Source: an uncultured Alphaproteobacteria bacterium (GTDB taxonomy: Bacteria > Pseudomonadota > Alphaproteobacteria > HIMB59 > GCA-002718135). From it: a stretch of DNA of 41,649 nt. This document shows positions 36,656-41,649 of the stretch, in pieces. Position 1 is the first letter of the stretch. Each line of letters starts with the position of its first letter. A model generated the notes under the pieces. It saw only the letters and a list, made by a program, of their open reading frames with translations, searched no databases and was not told the origin of the DNA. The stretch covers positions 1 through 41,649 of the forward strand of contig CACBQR010000008.1 of NCBI GenBank assembly GCA_902541435.1, read 5' to 3'. The translations under genes were made by a program, and so were the position numbers.

Positions 36656-38425
36656 TTATTGAACTACTGTATCTTGAGGATCAATACCAGCAACTTCAAC
36701 TGGTGCTTTCATAGCATCTCTTCTAAAAGGTTCTCCCAGTTCTTGGTTTAACATTACTTCTATAAAAGTAGTTATACCTTCCATTTGATCCTTGCAAGAT
36801 TGTTGTAAAGTTTCTGTTAGTTCCTCTTGAGTGTGAACTTTAATACCTTTAAATCCACACGCTTCTGCAATCTTTGCATAGCTTAATTTAGGATCAAGTT
36901 CTGTTCCAACAAAATTATTATTATACCAAAGTGTAGTATTTCTTTTCTCCGCTCCCCATTGATAATTTCTAAAAATTATCATTGTAATATTTGGCCAACC
37001 TTCTCTATTACAAGAAGTCATTTCACTCATACTTATTCCAAATGCGCCGTCACCTGCAAAGCCAACAACTGGTGTATTTGGACAACCTATTTTAGCTCCA
37101 ATTACAGATGGAAAACCATAACCACATGGTCCAAATAAACCCGGTGCTAAATATTTTCTACCATTCTCAAATGTTGGATAAGCATTACCGATTGCACAAT
37201 TATTTCCTATATCACTTGATATAATTGCATCTTCAGGAAGACCTGCTTGAATAGCTCGCCATGCCATTCTTGGTGACATTTTCTCTGGTTCTCTATCTCG
37301 TGAATCTTTATTCCAAGATGTGCCAGGATCATCTTCTTCATGATCAAGGCCAGTTAATGTTTGAAGCCATGCTGACTTTGTCTTATGAATTAACTCTTCT
37401 CTTTCTCTTCTATCTTTATCACCTGCATTTGTTGTAAGGTTTTCTAAAATTTGTTCTGCAACTAGTTTTGCATCTCCACAAATACCAACACTTATTTTTT
37501 TTGTTAAACCAATGCGATCGGAATTTATATCAACTTGAATGACATCCGCATTTTTTGGCCAATAATCTATTCCATAACCTGGTAAAGTTGAGAAAGGATT
37601 TAACCTTGTACCAAGTGCGAGAACTACATCTGCCTTAGATATTATTTCCATTGCTGCTTTAGATCCATTGTAACCTAAAGGACCAACCGCAAGAGGATGT
37701 TTGCCAGGAAAACTATCATTGTGTTGGTATCCGCAGGCAACTGGAGCGCTTAATTTTTCAGCAAGTTTTTTGCAATCATCAATAGCGTCAGCTAAAATCA
37801 CTCCAGCACCAGATAAAATGACTGGGAATTTTGCATTAGATAAAAGATCAGCAGCATCTTTAATTGCTTCTGTTCCACCTGCAGGTCTTTCAAATTTAAT
37901 TATAGGTGGCAGATCAATATCAACAACTTGAGTCCAAAAATCTCTTGGTATATTTAATTGAGCAGGAGCAGATCCTTTAATAGCTTTTGAAATAACTCTA
38001 TTTAAAACTTCTGCAACTCTTGATGGATCTCTTACTTCTTCTTGATAGCACACCATATCTTTAAATAAGTTCATTTGCTCGACTTCTTGGAAACCTCCTT
38101 GACCAATAGTTTTGTTAGCTGCTTGAGGAGTAACTAAGAGCATTGGAGTATGATTCCAAAAAGCAGTTTTTATAGGTGTAACTAAGCCAGTTATACCAGG
38201 TCCGTTTTGCGCAATACACATAGCGATTTTACCAGTTGATCTTGTATAGCCATCAGCCATAATTCCACCATTTGTTTCATGAGCAACATCCCAAAATGTT
38301 ATTCCAGCCTTAGGAAAAAGATCTGATATTGGCATAAATGCAGATCCAATTATTCCAAAAGCATGTTGAATACCGTGTTTTTGCAAAACTTTTACGAAAG
38401 CCTCTTCTGTTGTCATTTTTGCCAT
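36656..38425 (-). CDS. xsc: Sulfoacetaldehyde acetyltransferase
   Basis: MTTEEAFVKVLQKHGIQHAFGIIGSAFMPISDLFPKAGITFWDVAHE, NGPGITGLVTPIKTAFWNHTPMLLVTPQAANKTIGQGGFQEVEQMNLFKDMVCYQEEVRDPSRVAEVLNRVI; TPP motif GDGAFGISMSEMTSCNREGWPNITMIIFRN. Confidence 0.95.
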   Translation of the reverse strand: MAKMTTEEAFVKVLQKHGIQHAFGIIGSAFMPISDLFPKAGITFWDVAHETNGGIMADGYTRSTGKIAMCIAQNGPGITGLVTPIKTAFWNHTPMLLVTPQAANKTIGQGGFQEVEQMNLFKDMVCYQEEVRDPSRVAEVLNRVISKAIKGSAPAQLNIPRDFWTQVVDIDLPPIIKFERPAGGTEAIKDAADLLSNAKFPVILSGAGVILADAIDDCKKLAEKLSAPVACGYQHNDSFPGKHPLAVGPLGYNGSKAAMEIISKADVVLALGTRLNPFSTLPGYGIDYWPKNADVIQVDINSDRIGLTKKISVGICGDAKLVAEQILENLTTNAGDKDRREREELIHKTKSAWLQTLTGLDHEEDDPGTSWNKDSRDREPEKMSPRMAWRAIQAGLPEDAIISSDIGNNCAIGNAYPTFENGRKYLAPGLFGPCGYGFPSVIGAKIGCPNTPVVGFAGDGAFGISMSEMTSCNREGWPNITMIIFRNYQWGAEKRNTTLWYNNNFVGTELDPKLSYAKIAEACGFKGIKVHTQEELTETLQQSCKDQMEGITTFIEVMLNQELGEPFRRDAMKAPVEVAGIDPQDTVVQ

Positions 38426-38557
38426 AATAAATCCTTAATATATTATTCTTTCCTACATTAAATTAATTATTAAATGAACTACAATAATCTTGTTAGTTAT
38501 TTATTAATTTTATAAAATTCCTATTTAATGAAAAAATAATTATTTACGATTGATAAA

Positions 38558-40390
38558 ATGACGCTTCCTGGACAAGAGATTATTAAGGCTACATCTAAAA
38601 CTTTGCCAAATCAACCTGGTGTATACCAAATGCAAGATGAGAAGGGTAACATTCTATATATTGGAAAAGCAAAAGTATTATCTAATAGAGTAAAGAATTA
38701 TCTATCTTTAAATAACCTAACCAGAAGAATTCAAAGAATGGTTAGTCTAACTAAATCAATGAACTTCTTTGTCACAAATACAGAGTTGGAAGCAATCATA
38801 CTTGAATGTAATTTAATTAAAAAACATAAACCTCGGTTTAATGTTCTGTTAAGAGACGATAAATCATTCCCTTATATATTTATTTCATCAGAACATGATT
38901 TTCCTAGAATTGAGAAACATCGTGGTCCACAAAAGAAAAAAGGTAGATATTATGGACCATTTGCAAGTCCAGATGCAGTAAATAGAACTATTAATACAAT
39001 ACAACGAATATTTCTTTTAAGATCATGCACAGATAAAGAGGTTAATGCAGGAAATAAATTGTGCTTCAATTATTATCTTAAAAGATGTTCTGGTCCATGT
39101 GGAGGAAAAATAACAAAAGAAGCTTATTCGAAATTAATAGAGTCAGCTGATGATTTTCTAAGTAGTGGTAATTCTCAAAAAATACAAAAAAATTTTACAG
39201 ATCAAATGTATAAGGCTTCAAAAAAAAATAATTTTGAATTAGCAGCATCTTTAAGAGATAGACTCAAAGCTTTAAAACATATTGAGCAAAATAATTCAAT
39301 TAAGATTAAGGATATTAAAAATGCTGACATTTTTGCTATAACATCAAATGAAGGCAAAACATGTATTTATGGAAGTTTTTTTAGAAATAATACTTCTTAT
39401 GGTGGTAAAGCTTTCTACCCAGATCATGACAACTTATTAGATCACGAAGAAATAATGTTAGGTTTTTTAAACATATTTTATGCAGAGAAAGATATCCCTG
39501 AAACAATTATTACTAACATAGTTGTTGATAAGAATAATAATGCACAAATTTTAGGAAAAAATTTTGATAAAACAAAATTCATAAAACCATTAAAAGGGCC
39601 TAAAAAAAATTTACTTAAATTTGCAGAAAAAAATTCTAAAATAAATTTAGACATCAAATTAAATAAACTTAAATCCTTTGATAATTTTAATGCAGAAATT
39701 AAAAAAATATTTAAACTTAAAGATGAAATTATAAAAATAGAAGCTTACGATAATAGTCATACATTTGGAAAACATCCTATAGGTGTAATGGTTGCCTATA
39801 ATCAAAATGGATTTATAAAATCAAATTATAGAAAGTTTAATATTCGATTTGATCTTGAAGAAAACAAAAATAAAGTTGATGACTATTATATGATGAAAGA
39901 AATGCTAACTAGGAGATTTAGTAATTCAAAATTTCAAGATGAATTAGACCTGCCAAGTTTATTACTAATAGATGGAGGTAAAGGACAATACAATTCTGCA
40001 AAAAAGGTATTAGATAATTTAAAAATAGATATACCAATTATCTCTATGGCAAAGGGTGAGGAAAGAGATGCAGGTAGAGAAATATTGATACATGATAAAT
40101 TTATACATAGATTAAATGAAAATAATCCACTTCTTCATTTTTTACAAAATATTAGAGATGAAGTGCACAGATTTGCAATAACAACACATAGATCAAAAAG
40201 ATCAAAGATGAGTGTTAAATCTGTATTTGATGATATAGAAGGGGTGGGTCCAGAAAGAAAAAAAATATTAAAAAAGCATTTTGGTACTGTTGAGAAATTA
40301 AAATTAGCCAGTTTAGATGAATTAAAAGAGGTTAAATCTATACCTGAGTCAATTCTAACAAAAATTTATGAATATTTTCATAGCGTTTAA
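38558..40390 (+). CDS. uvrC: Excinuclease ABC subunit C
   Basis: PNQPGVYQMQDEKGNILYIGKAKVLSNRVKNYL, GPFASPDAVNRTINTIQRIFLLRSC, EAYDNSHTFGKHPIGVMV, LLIDGGKGQYNSAKKVL, C-terminal HhH. Confidence 0.98.
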   Translation: MTLPGQEIIKATSKTLPNQPGVYQMQDEKGNILYIGKAKVLSNRVKNYLSLNNLTRRIQRMVSLTKSMNFFVTNTELEAIILECNLIKKHKPRFNVLLRDDKSFPYIFISSEHDFPRIEKHRGPQKKKGRYYGPFASPDAVNRTINTIQRIFLLRSCTDKEVNAGNKLCFNYYLKRCSGPCGGKITKEAYSKLIESADDFLSSGNSQKIQKNFTDQMYKASKKNNFELAASLRDRLKALKHIEQNNSIKIKDIKNADIFAITSNEGKTCIYGSFFRNNTSYGGKAFYPDHDNLLDHEEIMLGFLNIFYAEKDIPETIITNIVVDKNNNAQILGKNFDKTKFIKPLKGPKKNLLKFAEKNSKINLDIKLNKLKSFDNFNAEIKKIFKLKDEIIKIEAYDNSHTFGKHPIGVMVAYNQNGFIKSNYRKFNIRFDLEENKNKVDDYYMMKEMLTRRFSNSKFQDELDLPSLLLIDGGKGQYNSAKKVLDNLKIDIPIISMAKGEERDAGREILIHDKFIHRLNENNPLLHFLQNIRDEVHRFAITTHRSKRSKMSVKSVFDDIEGVGPERKKILKKHFGTVEKLKLASLDELKEVKSIPESILTKIYEYFHSV

Positions 40391-40417
40391 AAAATTCTTC
40401 ATCTAGATAGAACAAAG

Positions 40418-40960
40418 ATGAATATATCTAATATTCTAACGTTAATTAGAATAGCGATAATACCTATTATAGTTATTTGTATATATCTTAAAAACCCATA
40501 TTTTGGCTGGATTGCCTTTACATTATTTTGTTTAGCTGGAATAACAGATTATTTTGATGGATATTTAGCAAGAATAAGAAATGAAGTTACAAATTTTGGA
40601 ACATTTCTTGATCCAATTGCTGATAAATTATTAGTAGCAGCAGTGATTCTTATTTTAACTTCTAAAGGTGTAATAAAAGACTGGGATACGATTCCAGCCC
40701 TAATAATATTATTAAGAGAAATAACAGTATCAGGTTTAAGGGAATACTTAGCAGGAATTAAAATCAGTATTCCAGTATCAAGAATTGCAAAAGCAAAAAC
40801 CTTTCTTCAACTAGCCGCACTTGGATTACTTATACTATCTGAGAGTAATCTAAATTTATTATTTATTTTTTATTTAGGTAAGGTTTTTCTATGGATTGCT
40901 GGAATTCTTACACTCTATACAGCCTATGATTACATTAAAGGATCAATAAAACATTTTTAA
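40418..40960 (+). CDS. pgsA: CDP-diacylglycerol--glycerol-3-phosphate 3-phosphatidyltransferase
   Basis: CDP-alcohol phosphotransferase motif DYFDGYLARIRNEVTNFGTFLDPIADKLL. Confidence 0.95.
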   Translation: MNISNILTLIRIAIIPIIVICIYLKNPYFGWIAFTLFCLAGITDYFDGYLARIRNEVTNFGTFLDPIADKLLVAAVILILTSKGVIKDWDTIPALIILLREITVSGLREYLAGIKISIPVSRIAKAKTFLQLAALGLLILSESNLNLLFIFYLGKVFLWIAGILTLYTAYDYIKGSIKHF

Positions 40961-40965
40961 ATAAT

Positions 40966-41211
40966 ATGAGAATTCGATATTTTGCTTGGATTAAGGATAT
41001 AACAAATAAGGATGAGGAAATAATTGAAATAAATCATCCTAAAACTATAAAAGAATTAAAAAAATATTTAGAGAATTTATATCCTGAGCTGCAAAAACAT
41101 TTTTTACAAGATGTTTTAAGATTTGCAGTTAATCAAGAATATGTTTCAGAGAATTTGAATTTAAAACCAATTGATGAAATTGCAATCTTTCCGCCAGTTA
41201 GTGGTGGTTAA
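40966..41211 (+). CDS. moaD: Molybdopterin synthase small subunit
   Basis: 81 aa beta-grasp protein ending in AIFPPVSGG; immediately upstream of moaE. Confidence 0.93.
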   Translation: MRIRYFAWIKDITNKDEEIIEINHPKTIKELKKYLENLYPELQKHFLQDVLRFAVNQEYVSENLNLKPIDEIAIFPPVSGG

Positions 41212-41627
41212 TGATTAAAATACAAAAAAAAAATTTTAATTTAGAAGAAGAAATAGAGAAAATTAAAAATAAATATTCAGACATAGGAGCTCTTACTTCT
41301 TTTGTTGGATATGTAAGAGATTTAAATAACAATAAAGATGTGAAATATTTAAATTTAGAAGTTTATCAAGAAATGGCTTTTAAAGAATTATCAAAAATTG
41401 AAAATAACGCGACTAAAAAATGGAGTTTAATTGATACTTTGATAATTCATAGATATGGAAAATTAAATGTTAATGAAAAAATTGTTTTAGTTTGTTGTTT
41501 TTCTCAACATAGAAAAGATAGTTTTGCAGCTTGTGAGTTTATTATGAATTATTTAAAAAAAGACGCTCCATTCTGGAAAAATGAATTTTATTATAAAAAT
41601 AATGAATGGTTAGAAAATTCTAGCTAG
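41211..41627 (+). CDS. moaE: Molybdopterin synthase large subunit
   Basis: GALTSFVGYVRDLNN, LEVYQEMAFKEL, IHRYGKLNVNEKIVLVCCFSQHRKDSFAACEFIMNYLKKDAPFWKNE. Confidence 0.95.
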   Translation: MIKIQKKNFNLEEEIEKIKNKYSDIGALTSFVGYVRDLNNNKDVKYLNLEVYQEMAFKELSKIENNATKKWSLIDTLIIHRYGKLNVNEKIVLVCCFSQHRKDSFAACEFIMNYLKKDAPFWKNEFYYKNNEWLENSS

Positions 41628-41649
41628 CGTTTTTAACCATATCGCTAAA

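Noticed and set aside
36656-38425. Acetolactate synthase large subunit
   Set aside because: Same TPP superfamily, but the N-terminal sequence (MTTEEAFVKVLQKHGIQHAFGIIGSAFMPISDLFPKAGITFWD) is characteristic of Xsc, and there is no small subunit gene.
41628-41649. Possible start of another gene at the right edge
   Set aside because: Only 22 bases after the moaE stop; reading frames on either strand cannot be supported.

Overview
This is an AT-rich, densely packed bacterial chromosome window with no rRNA, tRNA, CRISPR array or transposase that I could recognise. Style and gene content suggest a streamlined marine alphaproteobacterium (SAR11, HIMB59 or AEGEAN-169 type; inference only). The theme is organosulfonate and osmolyte catabolism. 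It encodes a ComD/ComE-type (sulfopyruvate) decarboxylase pair, a taurine/beta-alanine-type aminotransferase next to alanine dehydrogenase and a Pta-like acyltransferase, an HpsN-clade histidinol-dehydrogenase homolog, Xsc (sulfoacetaldehyde acetyltransferase), and a GMC flavoprotein abutting xsc that could be an isethionate dehydrogenase. Several routes could therefore converge on sulfoacetaldehyde. Around these lie an Opp/Dpp-type ABC operon ending in two Gfo/Idh oxidoreductases, GalM, ComDE and a truncated PfkB kinase that resembles sulfofructose kinase YihV. There is also a phosphonate-monoester-hydrolase-like sulfatase, a MalEFG-like ABC system without an ATPase and with a homopolymer frameshift in one permease, and a HAD protein lacking its catalytic aspartates. 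The least explained part is a cluster of two-domain SnoaL-like proteins (three copies in the window), a bicupin, a MetE/EaCoMT-like protein and HpsN, which is a candidate uncharacterised pathway. The right end carries core genes uvrC, pgsA, moaD and moaE. All family calls come from reading the translations; no database search was run.
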